A stretch of 64,000 bases of DNA from Vitellaria paradoxa (Eukaryota > Streptophyta > Magnoliopsida > Ericales > Sapotaceae): positions 7,508,516 to 7,572,515 of the forward strand of contig CM034233.1 in NCBI GenBank assembly GCA_019916065.1, written 5' to 3'. The notes under the pieces are model-generated. The model saw only the letters and a program-made list of their open reading frames with translations. It did no database searches and was not told the origin of the DNA. This document shows, piece after piece, positions 51,147-62,799 of the stretch. Each line of letters starts with the position of its first letter. Positions within the stretch are counted from its first letter, which is position 1. A program made the translations under genes and the position numbers.

Positions 51147-52066
51147 GGTACTATTTTTTTTAGGATGCATGCTCGTTTAAAAACAGTACCGCATGACTCT
51201 ATCATGCAAACATCACATATAAACATAAAAATAGTTCACATATCAAACGAAGACCGACAATACCGCATGTGTGACAGTACCACATGTCTGCGGTACTGTT
51301 TTTTTTAGGATGCACGCTCATTCAAAAACAGTACCGCATGACTTTATCATGCAAACATCGCATTTAAACACAAAAATAGCTAACATATTAAACGAATGAT
51401 CGACAGTACCGCATGTGTGACAGTACCACATGTTTGCGGTACTGTTTTTTTTATGATGCATGCTCGTTCAAAAACAGTACCGCGTGACTATATCATGCAA
51501 CCATCACATTTAAACACAAAAATAGTTCACATATTAAACGAATGACCGACAGTACCGCATGTGTGACAGTACCACATGTTTGCGGTACTGTTTTTTTTAA
51601 GATGCATACTTGTTCAAAAACAGTACCGCATAATTCTATCATGCAAACATCACATGTAAACACAAAAATAGTTTACATATCAAACGAATGACTGACAGTA
51701 CCGCATGTCTGCGGTACTATTTTTTTTAGGATGCATGCCCGTTCAAAAACAGTACCGCATGACTCTATCATGCAAATATCACATTTAAACACAAAAATAG
51801 TTCACATATTAAACGAATGATTGACAGTATCGCATGTGTGACAGTACCACATGTTTGCGGTACTGTTTTTTTTAGGATGCATGCTCGTTCAAAAATAGTA
51901 CCGCATGACTCTATCATGCAAACATTACATTTAAACACAAAAATAGTTCACATATCAAACGAATGACCGATAGTACCGCACGTGTGACAGTACCAGATGT
52001 CTGCGGTACTGTTTTTTTTAAGATGCACGCTCGTTCAAAAATAGTGCCGCATGACTCTATCATGCA
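51147..52066. repeat. Tandem array of 146-bp monomers in element A
   Basis: The phrase GGTACT before a T run marks units at 51147, 51292, 51438, 51584, 51713, 51859 and 52005, so spacing is 145, 146, 146, 129, 146 and 146. The short unit lacks a 17-base piece (GTGTGACAGTACCACAT). Each unit has two overlapping hairpins: ACAGTACCGCA with TGCGGTACTGT, and TGCGGTACTGTTTTT with AAAAACAGTACCGCA around a GGATGCATGC loop. Confidence 0.9.
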
Positions 52067-52078
52067 AAGAATTGTGCT

Positions 52079-52255
52079 GTTTTAATGAGGTACTGTTTTA
52101 TTATGCGGTACTGTTTCTTATGTGGTATTGTTTTATTATGCGGTACTGTTTTCTTATGCGGTACTATTTTTTATGCGGTACTGTTTTTATGCGGTATTGT
52201 TTTATTATGTAGTACTGTTTTTATGCGGCATTGTTTTATTATGTGGTACTATTTT
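52079..52255. repeat. Short-period array of the CGGTACTG motif
   Basis: About ten degenerate copies of TTATGCGGTACTGTTTT in tandem, 16-22 bases each, all in one orientation. It looks like the motif of the 146-bp monomer amplified by itself. Confidence 0.8.
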
Positions 52256-52420
52256 CCTAAATAGTTTTGATTTTGTTTCTAAAAATCGGTTTTGCTTGCT
52301 TTGTAAAGAAGATGGAAAGTTGCGGAATTAGATTTTTCTCAAACAGTTTTGATTTTGTTTCCAAAAATCGATTTTGCTTGCTTTATAAAGAAGGTGGAAA
52401 GTCACAAAAGTTATGAGTAA
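52256..52420. repeat. Two tandem copies of an about 80-bp unit (element A)
   Basis: Units share AGTTTTGATTTTGTTTC, AAAAATCGRTTTTGCTTGC and AAGAAGATGGAAAGT. The same unit is present three times in element B at 54104-54360. Confidence 0.85.
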
Positions 52421-52978
52421 AATGTGTACTATTTTCGGATAAAACTGACAGTTTGAAATGTAGTGAAAAATGCGTGATATTTTTTTTTGTCTTTTTGTTA
52501 CAAGTGTGACTTATTCACAAGTAATTTTTTTAGGTATGACTTAAATCATTATAAGTCCATAAATAGTGACCGGCTTCCAAAAATCCCAAGAAAGTAGATT
52601 AATCAAAAAATTGTATCCAAGTCATACTTTGTAATCTTTTAAAACTATTAGTCACACCAAAAAAAAAGTATTGCTTTTAAGTCACATTAATGTGAAAAGT
52701 TTTGTATTTAAGTCACACTTTTGAGTGGGTCCCACGAGTTTGTTTTAAATATAGTTTCTAATATACCGATAATATCATTTATTTCTATAACAAAGTTACA
52801 CAAGTTATTTCCAGGAATTCCAGGAATCACGTGAAGATATGTTTACCAAGAATCACGCTTCTTCCATTTTTTTTCTTTCCTTATTTTCAGTTTCATTATT
52901 TACAGTTTTAGTCGTGAAGATATTAAGAAGATAGAACTTATTTGGCCTATCTTCTTCATGGATTGATTTTGCCGATTG

Positions 52979-54070
52979 GCGTTTTGAGCTATTTTCAAAA
53001 CAGTACCGGTACTGTTTCAAAAAATATGATGATGTTGGCTCGTATGGTTAGTTTATGTTATGTATCGATTGATTTTTTTAGGCAGTATGAAAACAGTACC
53101 GGTCCAAAACAGTACCGGTACTGTTTTATCGGTACTGTTTTCAACACAGTACCGGTACTGTTTTATCGGTACTGTTTTCAAAACAGCACCATGAATTATA
53201 AGCGGATGAAAAGTTTTAAGGGCAAGAGAAATCTATTGGGCCGATTAACGTTTTGAGCTATCTTCAAAACAGTACCGGTACTGTTTCAAAAAATATGATG
53301 ATGTTGGCTCGTATGGTTGGCTTGTGTTATATATCGATTGATGTTTTTTACGTAATATGAAACAGTACCGGTCCAAAACAGTACCGGTACTGTTTTATCG
53401 GTACTGTTTTCAACACAATACCGGTACTGTTTTATCGGTACTGTTTTCAAAACAGCACCATGAATTATAAGCGGATGACGAGTTTTAAGGGTAAGAGAAA
53501 TCCATGGGGCCGATTGGCTTTTTGAGCTATCTTCAAAACAGTACCGGTACTGTTTCAAAAAATATGATGATGTTGGCTCGTATCGTTGGTCTTTGTTATG
53601 TATCGATTGATGTTTTTTAGGCAATATGAAAACAGTACCGGTCCAAAACAGTACCGGTACTATTTTATCGGTACTGTTTTCAAAACAATACCGGTATTGT
53701 TTTCAAAATAGCACCATGAATTATAAGCAGATGACGAGTTTTAAGGGCAAGAGAAATCCATGGGGTCGATTGGCGTTTTGAGCTATCTTCAAAACAGTAC
53801 CGGTACTGTTTCAAAAAATATGATGATGTTGGCTCGTATCGTTGGTTTGTATTATGTATCGATTGATGTTTTTTAGGCAGTATGAAAACAATACCGATTC
53901 AAAAGAGTACCGGTACTGTTTTATCGGTACTGTCTTCAAAATAGTACCGGTACTGTTTTTAAAATAGCACCATGAATTATAAGCAGATGATAAGTTTTGG
54001 GCAAGAGAAATTCATGGAGTTGATTAGTATTTTGAGATATCTTCAAAACAGTACCGATACTGTTTCAAAA
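52979..54070. repeat. Tandem array of 254-269-bp monomers in element B
   Basis: Units start at the phrase GTTTTGAGCTAT near 52979, 53248, 53517, 53773 and 54027 (last one partial), so spacing is 269, 269, 256 and 254. Each holds several copies of the perfect palindrome ACAGTACCGGTACTGT; at least seven exact copies of its 14-base core are present in the array. The rest includes ATGATGATGTTGGCTCGTAT and ATTATAAGCGGATGA. Confidence 0.9.
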
Positions 54071-54103
54071 TAAAAAAAAATAAATATACTTAGGAATGAT
54101 GAT

Positions 54104-54360
54104 CGATTTAGGTTTTTCCCAAATAGTTTTGATTTTGTTTCCAAAAATCGGTTTTGCTTGCTTTGTAAAGAAGATGGAAAGTCGCGGAATTAAGTTTTTC
54201 CAAACAGTTTTGATTTTGTTTTCAAAAATCAATTTTGCTTACTTTGTAAAGAAGATGGAAAGTCGCGAAATTAAGTTTTTCCCAAACAGTTTTGATTTTG
54301 TTTCTAAAAATCGGTTTTTCTTGCTTTGTAAAGAAGATGAAAAGTCACGGAAGTTATGAG
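54104..54360. repeat. Three tandem copies of an about 82-bp unit (element B)
   Basis: Same unit as 52256-52420. One frame stays open across the copies, but this comes from the periodicity; no protein family is suggested. Confidence 0.85.
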
Positions 54361-54540
54361 TGAAGTGTACACTATTTTCGGATAAAACTGGCAGTTTTGA
54401 AATGTGGTGAAAAACGCGTGATGTCCTTTTTTGTCTTTTTGTTGCAAGTGTGACTTATTTACAAACAAGTTTTTTAGGTATGACTTAAATCCTTATAAAT
54501 ACATAAATAGTGACCGGCCTCCAAAAACCCCTAGATTAAT

Positions 54541-56024
54541 AACCCTTTCCTCAAGCTTTTTTGCAATGTGTTTGAATGGGCTTTTCCTTCCCCGCTAAGA
54601 AATCACTTTTTCCCAATGTGGAGCAAGTCTTAATGAGCCAACGGAAAGTAAATAAATAAATATTTTTAAAATATTTATTTTTTGCTTTTGGGACAAACGG
54701 GACAAAGGAGAACTTACTTTAGGATGGGGCACAGAATAATTGGTTGACAAGTGATCCTTGCTTTTTCACCTGTTGAAAATAAATAAATAAATAAAAATAA
54801 GGCAAAACTTTCAAACTTCCTACCTCTTGCTTTCGTCCTTAATTTGTCTCTTTCTTCCTAAACACTATATTTGAGTACATTTAAAGTGACAAAAAATAAA
54901 ATAATTTATTAATTTATAATTTATATAATAAGATAATAAGTGAAATATTTTTTAAAATTTTCATCGATTTTTAGTAAACTAAGCGCGTCCTTGTTAGATA
55001 AATATGTAATTACCTAACTCAGAGTTTACGGGGGCATAAATTATACATGCACGGCAGGCCAGAGAACGTATTTATATGTGAGAAATAAGAATGATTTAAA
55101 ACAAACATGCACCCACAAAATGGAAAGCCCCAGCTATGAGAGATTGTTCTATGTTTTTTTATTTGGTTGTGCTGTTCACCCCCCCCCCCCTCTCAGCGAA
55201 AAGTGACCGGAAACTTCGGAAGGGATTAGGAAAAGAAAAAAAAGCTTAGGAGAAAGAAAGTATATTTGATCGAGTGGGAAAATATGAGAAAGTAAAAGGT
55301 CAAGAATATGTATATATTATAATTCATTTTTTGAATTAAAAGTCATTTTAAAAAAATAGATCCAACTTTTTTTAAATTTTTTATTATACTTCTCTTCACT
55401 ATCTCTCACATTTTATCTCATTTTTTATAAGAATGTGTGAGTCTCATCCTCATTTTTCCACCATATTTTCATCCCATTTTCCTTCTTATTCACTTTTTTC
55501 ACCAACCAAATAATAAAAATGAAATATTATCTCCTCTCCTCCTTTCCTTCCTTTCTATTTTCCATCCAATTAAACATAAGATAAGACCCAAACTCAACAT
55601 TATTCTATTTTTCGTACTTGATATTATTATAAAATGAAAATTAGCGTGAAAGAAAATGAGAGCAGTTTGCTAATAGGAAGGTGTTTTTTTTTTTATAATC
55701 CGTCTTGATTAAAAACTTGCCAAAAATAATATAATTATATAGGAAAAAAAATTGACATTTTTTACTCATAAGTGATTCTTTTTATTTTTTAGCATTTAAA
55801 ATAAATGTAACTAAAAAATACTTAAAAGCTACCAAACAAATAAAAAAATATTACTTACCAAGAAAAAATTATCAAATTTGGGTTAAAAAAAAAAAGTAAG
55901 TTACTAATTGGTTTACCAAACCAAGACTTTGTTAAGGAACAAAACGAAACTTTTTATTTGGTTTTTTTAGATGAAAATTATAAAATTAACTTTTTAAATA
56001 AAAAAATAGTTTTTGAGGTTTCAT
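54541..56024. other. Intergenic, no gene seen
   Basis: AT-rich with a C run at 55180-55190 and MITE-like phrases near 54860-55000 (ATATTTGAGTAC ... GTAAACTAAGCGCG). Pyrimidine-rich 55440-55570. Confidence 0.5.
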
Positions 56025-56775
56025 GGTCCCGTTTGGTAACTTTTTTTTTTATTTTTCTGTTTATATTTTTAAAATTTTGTAAACTAGTAACAGAAACATA
56101 TTGGTTAAATTAAATTAAATTAATTAAACTAATATGTAATCTATACTATTAATTTATTTCTAATAAATAATTAAATTAAATTAGTTAATTCGATTAATAG
56201 GAAATATATATCTATTAAATTATTTTTAATAAATAATAAAATAAAATATATTAATTTAAATTAATAAATAATTTAATTAATATAAATATATTTTATTAAA
56301 TTATTTGAAATAAATATTATAATTAGATTATTTAATTTAATTTAATAATTAATTTAACGATTATAAAATATATTTTATTAAATTATTTTTAATAAATATC
56401 ATAATCAAATTAAATTAATAATTAACTTAATTTAATTAGTTTATTTAGTATGAAATATATTTTATTCAATTATATTTAGTAAATAATATAATTAAATTGT
56501 AATTAATATATTTTATATTTACTGGATTAATGATATAATTAAATTGTTTTTGTTAAATAATATAATTAAATTAAACTAATGTAATATATTTATTAAATTC
56601 AATTAATTTTTAAAAACTAATAAAATTGAATATTTTATAAAAATAATAATTAATAATTATAAATAAAATTATATTTATAAACGTAGTTTCAATTTTCATT
56701 TCAAGAAAAAAAAACGATAACAAAAAGTAAAAAAAACTGAAAAACAACAGTATTATCAAATAATCCCAAATAAAG
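56025..56775. mobile_element. AT-rich foldback MITE, copy 2
   Basis: The left end CCCGTTTGGTAAC leads into TTTTTCTGTTTATATTTT and the right part (CGTAGTTTCAATTTTCATTT, then CAGTATTATCAAA) mirrors it, as in copy 1 at 19865-20795. The core is almost pure A/T. Confidence 0.6.
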
Positions 56776-56930
56776 CTAAAAGCTTAAAAATTAATATTAT
56801 TTTACTTGGAGAGAAAATAAAAACGATAATAAAAAGTAAAAAATAAAAAAATGGCAGTATTATAAAACAGGCCCAAATAAAGCTTAAACCTTAAAAATTA
56901 ATATTATTTTACTTGGAGCGAAAATAGCCA
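56713..56930. repeat. 107-bp tandem duplication at the right end of the foldback MITE
   Basis: CCCAAATAAAGCT occurs at 56765 and 56872, each followed by TTAAAAATTAATATTATTTT and preceded by AAAACGATAA-type text. The second copy runs to within about 25 bases of the tRNA-Lys gene. Confidence 0.75.
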
Positions 56931-56952
56931 TCCGGGGTGTTTAAAGCACAAA

Positions 56953-57025
56953 CGCCGTCTGTGGGAATCGAACCCACGACCACGTGGTTAAAAGCCACGC
57001 GCTCTACCGGCTGAGCTAAGACGGC
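56953..57025 (-). tRNA. tRNA-Lys (anticodon TTT)
   Basis: A 73-base cloverleaf on the minus strand: acceptor stem GCCGTCT/AGACGGC, D-arm GCTC...GAGC, anticodon stem CGTGG/CCACG with loop CTTTTAA (anticodon TTT), T-arm GTGGG-TTCGATT-CCCAC, discriminator G. All stems pair fully. Confidence 0.95.
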
Positions 57026-59600
57026 TACTGGAAGAATGCTTTCAAAGTTAGATTAAATACAAATTATTTATAACTTTACAGGGAAAATCATTCTACGATA
57101 ATTTGTACTTGTCAATCTCGATACGATGACTTTAATTTTTTTAATATTTTATATTGATTTTTGGTATCATAAACCTTATAAAATTGAGAATGAGAAATAG
57201 AATTATTAGCATAATATTTACAAATTATATTTTATAATTATTTAACGAGACATTAACATTTTTTAGTACATATATACTTTTTGTAGTATATAATTTAATA
57301 ATGATAAATCTAAAACAGTGTGCTGAAAAATGTATTGATATTGATATTTGTTATAATAATAATAATAATAGTTTTATGTTATTCGGTACAATATTTATAA
57401 TTATAACGTAAAGTGGTAATATATAAAAATTATTCTAAATCATAATTCATCCCTACTACAAGTAAAAAAAAAGTTGCAAATTAATAGAGTAGCAAAAACA
57501 AAAGAAGTCCCAAACTAATTTAACTCGCGAGTTTGTGTCATTACCAATTTACCATCATACCATTTTCATTTGTTTTGACATTTTTTTACGTGTTTATATT
57601 GCGCTCATTTCTTAGTCTCACGACTATTTCTTCTTGCCACCATCATATGTGAAACATATTTAAGATTTGGTTTGGATAGAATGAAATGGGAAGAAAATAG
57701 GAAAAAATAGAAAATTTTAGAATTTATCGCTTATTTGTAGTTTTTACAAAAAAAGGTTAAAAAATTAAAAACTTAGAAGAAAGGTGAGTATTAAATTTTT
57801 AAAATTTTCATTATCTAAAAAATAGACAAAAATAAAGAGAAAATAAAAGTGAATTAATGAAACTTTTAAAATACTATATTTACCTATAAAATAAATAATA
57901 AGAAAAATACGTTACAAATATATCTTAAAATTAAATAAATTGACAATCCTCCAACTCTTCAAATAATTTAATGGTAAAATAGTGATATACATTTTATTTC
58001 TCTTTCATTTCTTCTCTACTCACGAGTAAGCAAAAAAAAAAAAAAAGTCATTTTACTTTCTTCCTTAAACTCACAAACAAATGAAAATATAATATTATGA
58101 TTTCTTTTATTTTCTCTTCTATACTAATTAATATTTTATTTTCACCCCTAAACTTACATACGGAGCTTAAAAGATATAAATAAAATATTTTATTTTTCAC
58201 CCGTAAACTTACTATGCTTCTTTTTTTTTTTTTTTTTTGCAAGTTTCACTATTTTATTTTTCGAGTTAGTATGAATAACAATTCCAACAATTACATTACA
58301 TTTTATATAAGTAAGTAAGTTTTCTTTAGTTTTGTATTTATTTTGTACATTGTCATTCTCATATTACATATCATTTTCTTTTTAAATGCATATGCACGCA
58401 CAAATTTCATGTTTGTAAATTAAGCACAAAAAATTATAAAAACAAATTGAATCTATTGATTCATGAAAATTTGATTACAATCTTTGAACTTTTAATCGAA
58501 TAAATAAATTTCTCATTTTTCTCTTCTAAACTTCTTGATGTCAATTTGAGGCCCTCTTAATGCTTGGGGAATCTTTATGGCTTTGACAACTTATCCTAAG
58601 AGATCGAGTCTTCTTATATGCAAAAAGAATACATTTTTTCCTTTGACAGTGAGATGTGTAGAAGAGATTCACATACCAATTTAATTTCTCAAATATAATT
58701 ATTTCATTATCATTTTATTTATTACCAAGAGATAAAATCAAGAAATTAAGATAATGTTATACTTTTTTAATAATTATTCATTATTTTTTTTTTTTTTTAA
58801 AGATAAAAATAAAAAATAATAATTATTTTTAGTAGCGGGTTCCGCTGACAAGTGACTCAATTTAATTGATTAAGTATTGTTATCAGACTATATCACTTTT
58901 ACCCGCGAGGTATGTGATTTGTCTATTTGTATAATTTTACTAAAATTTTCTACAAGATACGTGACAAGATTTAATTTGATAATTTAATTAAGATTTTATT
59001 TGCCACGTGATAATTTATGATTGATCAAAATTTATGTATCTACAGCATAATCTGTAAAAATACAAATAAGGATACAAAGATATGACAGGACATAACATGA
59101 GTACATATATAACAATCTAAAAAACAAAAAATAGAATCATACTAAAAGTATGACAAAAAATATAATTTAGATATTTTTATTATTTATACATATAAATAAA
59201 ACACTTGTAATAAAATTAGTTTAATAATTTAATACATAAAATATAAAAATATATGTGAGAAAAATTTTATAATTGTGGAAGATTTCTAGTGCATTTTTTT
59301 TAGATTCACCCTTTTTTCAGATTTGATTTTTTTTTAAATTCATTCAATTATTTGAATTGAACTTGGGATTGACTATACTATTCGGGTGCTTCTCAAAGAT
59401 TTAAAATTTATTTTTTTATATGTTTATGTATTATTTATTTACATGTTTTTATAAAATTAAGTTTTTATATTAAAATATAAAAGAAATTTATATTTAAGTA
59501 ATAAGCAACATATTTTTTTATTACATTTTTTTAATTATTTTGTATCCACCTTTTGCCCTTCACTTAATTCGTTCCACTTCATTTCCCCACCTCTCCCCGC
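57026..59600. other. Intergenic, AT-rich, no gene seen
   Basis: Long A/T stretches with poly-T at 58220-58238 and 58784-58798. Nothing coding on either strand. The right edge should hold the promoter of the gene starting at 59709. Confidence 0.55.
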
Positions 59601-59708
59601 ATTCAGGCAGTCAATCAAGGCACTAGCAAAAGGGTTTCTTTGGCCGAACTCTCAATCTCCTTCTCTCTCCATATCTACTTGCAACTCTATCTCTCTCGCC
59701 GATCATCC

Positions 59709-59757
59709 ATGGCTAACACCACTGACTTTGGTTCGCGCAACATCCAGATCTCCAAAG
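59709..59757 (+). CDS. First coding exon of an unrecognised gene (partial)
   Basis: A TC-rich leader (59640-59708) precedes ATG at 59709. The exon encodes MANTTDFGSRNIQISK plus one base and ends at a good donor, AAAG|GTATTT. The composition changes from GC-rich leader to AT-rich intron-like DNA soon after. I could not find a convincing second exon in the remaining 6.2 kb, so the gene probably continues past the window or has a long first intron. If the donor is not used, the frame stays open to 60023 through an 18-codon repeat. Family unknown. Confidence 0.45.
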
Positions 59758-62700
59758 GTATTTCACATTCAGAATTCACAGCGCCTCCATCACGCCTCTG
59801 CGTTGCTTTATCTTTTTCTCATTCAGAATTCACAGCGCCTCCATCACGCCACTCCGTTGCTTTACCTTTTTCTTTTGTCGGTCACAGCTCTAATTTATTC
59901 GTCGATTGTTTAGTTTCCGCTTCATTGATCCGATTTCACACGAAGTGGTTGTGTTTTCTGCAAAACCCTAGTTTTGTTGATGCGCACGTGTTCGGTTTAT
60001 TCGCCGCGGACAGTGGGTTTTGATATTTCTCCTCCTTGATTGACTATTTACTTGGTTGCTGGAAAAACGAGGGCGAAGAAAATAGAATGCTTTACTATTT
60101 TGTTGCGTTCCCTCAAATTTTCATGTTTCTTCCGTTTTAGTAGCTAATTTAGCCGCCATTCTTGTGTTACAATCCGATTTAAAGCGGAAATTTATATACT
60201 AGGGTTTTTTATCTGAAAACTCCCCGTCTCTCTGTCTGATTTAACTATATATTAAAATTGTTTTCGGTTGGTAAATCCAGTCTGAATGCGACGGCCACTG
60301 AATGTAGTTGTGTAGGAATCTGTGTCGGGAAGATATGTTTATGATTTTGTTTTATTCTGTATGTAGCTTGTCTTTTGCTACTTGGCCAGTCTCTGCTGTC
60401 TGTGGGGGCTTGTTCTGTTATGCATTTAGAAATGTAGTGAATCTTCACATGTCTAAGGCTGGTGTTTGCTTCCTAGTTTTTCCTTTTTTTTTTCTCTCTT
60501 TTTTTTTTTAAATAAATAAGAAAGGTTTTAATAAAAAGCGCTGAGGGAGCGCATCCTGATATAACGCTTCAAAAGAAACCAGTAAAACAGCAAAGCAAGC
60601 TACAGAAGAAGAAACAAAAGATACTTTACGCCAAATTTAAGGCAACTGGATCTAAGGGTGATGTTTGTTTCCTTGCTTTCATGGCCTTGCGGGCGGTATA
60701 CATTTCAGTGTTGTTGGTATCTAAGCGCATAGGCATTTAGAATATATGAGCTGTCCTAAATTAAATCCTAGGGCTATTGCTTTCAACTTGTCTAGAAACT
60801 TGTTTAGAGGCTTGTTTTGCAAAGGACCCAAGCTTGAACAAGGATGAGATCAATTGTTTAATCGTGGCTTGATTTAGTGCTGTAATTTTTTCTTTTATCT
60901 TTGCTTGAATTTAATTGTTGATTTATGTATCTTTTGTTTCAATTTTTCCCTGATATTCCTGATTCACTCATATTCAAATTGAAATGTATTTGAACTATTA
61001 TGTCCCACAATAAAAAATTCATGTTTGAACTATCACACCATTCAATTTAATGGATTTTTGAACTTGTTGACAGCTATGCATTGGTTGATGTTATAGCATT
61101 AAAAAGTGCTACAAATAATTTCTATTTATCCCACATCATAAGTAGGGATACAAATAAATCTTGTCATTCATGAACAATCTGGACTCACCTAGTCAAAAAG
61201 TTCGTGTAAGTTCGTTAACTTATAAAATAAACCTAGTTTGAACACAAAATTTAAGCTCGTTTAATAAATGACCCAATCTTGAACATGGCAAAGCTTGGTC
61301 CAGCTTGATTCATTGTACCTCTACTAATTGTGACTTGGTCTATTTGACAATTTAATTTCCAGGGGAAACGAGTTTGGTATGATGTATGCTTGCAAGTTTA
61401 TGCATTGACAATTTAAGTATGAATATGGTGTATGGTAGCACGCATATTATGCCACATCAAAATATTATGGGTATATAGCTTCTTGGCAGAATTTGTGTAG
61501 TGTAATGTTGCTTGAGTTGCCAAGTAAAAAAATTTTAAAATTACATTAGGGAATGAGTTGTTTTAAGCTAGGAATATTGTCAGTTGTGATTAGTGGGCCA
61601 CTATTTGATGAATCGATGTTTGGTTTTGTATCATTATCATATATGTCGCACAAGTCTCATGACAGTAGAAGTTGGTCTGTTTTGATAATTTCATATTTTT
61701 TTCTTTCTTACCTATTTCCTTGAAGACGAGCCTCGAGTTAATGTGTCCTACACGAAATTTTGATGTATGCCTCTTGTATTTATCTGTATTTTATTGGTGC
61801 AAATGATGTTTTAAAAGTTTATATGTTAAATTAAATTTGAATTTGAGGCCTTCTAGATTGACTATGAAATTTATGCATTGTGTTATACCTACTTCAGAGT
61901 CGATCCTGAAAAAGAAAGAAGTGTATGCCCACTTCACTGTACATTAAACTCAATAAATTTGGTTATCATACGTTGAAGTTCTGGTGTGCGCCCACCGTAT
62001 TGTACATTAAATTGAACTTTCTAAATTATTGTACATTAAAATATACTTTCAAATTATCTGATGTTAGCTTATTTTTTGACTGTGTATTGTAGTTCATTAT
62101 ACCCACTTTCTCCTTATAATGCTGAATGGAATTTTATCTTGTCATAATACCTAACATAAGGTGTCTCACAGCTCTAGAGTGGAGGTGATCTAGTATTCAT
62201 TGGCCTTCATTTATGGTCACTTATATTACGTAGTAAGCCACATGGTTGAGTAACAAATTTTGTGAATTTCTACTAACCTTGTCCGTTATATTATGTATGA
62301 TACCTTCTGTTGAAAGATATATTAGATCATATCCTATATTGTTGAAGAGCTTCCTTACATTCTCCTGGACCCACATAGGGTCACTTTCTTTGAGATTGTA
62401 AAATTTGTTCTACATTGAACATCTTTCTGGTTGTGTATTTAGCAATCTGTTTGACTTGCTAGTGTGCATTGTTATGTTTGTTGAGGACCTGCTTGTTAGC
62501 ATCTTTGATAAGTTTGGTTTGCTTTCTGTTTGGGCCTCTGCCACTGGTAACTAGTACATGCTGTTATAGTAAGCAAACTTATTGGTTATGTGAAATGACA
62601 TAATAATGATAAGGAGAGATGTCTTGCTATCAGGGGTGCAGGTGTTTTGTTTCTCTTCCCTTGTAGATGTCAATGCAAGGAATGCTAGTCATGGCATCCT

Positions 62701-62799
62701 TTACAGTTGGTTTCCATCACTGCTTCTAATTGTTTACATTTGGCCATGGCTTTTAATACTTTCACCAACTACGAGAAAAGAGGGTTAAAATAAATTAAT
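59758..62799 (+). other. Probable first intron or intergenic DNA
   Basis: T-rich, with the low GC and scattered short GT/AG signals of a plant intron. 60530-60660 is a GC-richer block (AAGCGCTGAGGGAGCGCATC) like the 3' part of a retroelement. No recognisable exon. Confidence 0.35.
59766..59873. repeat. 54-bp tandem duplication after the first exon
   Basis: CATTCAGAATTCACAGCGCC starts at 59766 and again at 59820. The copies differ at a few positions. 54 is a multiple of three, so the read-through frame gives an 18-residue repeat (HSEFTAPPSR-like). Confidence 0.85.

Larger units (their letters stand above)
50734..52598. mobile_element. Element A: Mutator-like non-autonomous element with satellite core
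   Basis: AAGAAAGTAGA occurs at 50734-50744 and 52588-52598, a probable 9-11-bp target duplication enclosing 50745-52587. Near the left end lies ATTTAAGTCATAC (50754-50766); its exact inverse lies at 52534-52546 near the right end. AAGTCACACTT and CTAAAAAAA-type text are also inverted between the ends. Length of the duplication and long imperfect inverted ends suggest the Mutator superfamily (inference). No transposase is encoded. The core is satellite built on CGGTACTG. The ends match element B. Confidence 0.65.
52595..54540. mobile_element. Element B: sister of element A with a different satellite core
   Basis: TAGATTAAT flanks both sides (52595-52603 and 54532-54540), a 9-bp target duplication. 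The left 150 bases (from about 52611) match 50748-50910 of element A, and the right 430 bases match 52256-52587. The core is different but uses the same CAGTACCG/CGGTACTG motif. The flanks of A and B combine into one uninterrupted ancestral site, AAGAAAGTAGATTAAT, so A and B inserted separately a few bases apart and are not a tandem duplication of one insertion. Confidence 0.65.

Noticed and set aside
51147..52066. CRISPR-like array of regular repeats
   Set aside because: The whole 146-bp unit is repeated, with no unique spacers, in a plant nuclear context. It is a satellite.
52942..54359. Open frames through the satellite arrays
   Set aside because: They arise from periodic sequence, appear on both strands and share no protein family.
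50734..54540. A and B as a simple tandem duplication of one element
   Set aside because: The two flanking duplications differ and combine into one ancestral site, and the satellite cores are different.
62606..62788. Possible exon of the 59.7-kb gene after CCTTGTAG
   Set aside because: The hydrophobic frame has no recognisable similarity, ends soon in a stop and sits next to a LINE remnant; phase with exon 1 proves nothing.
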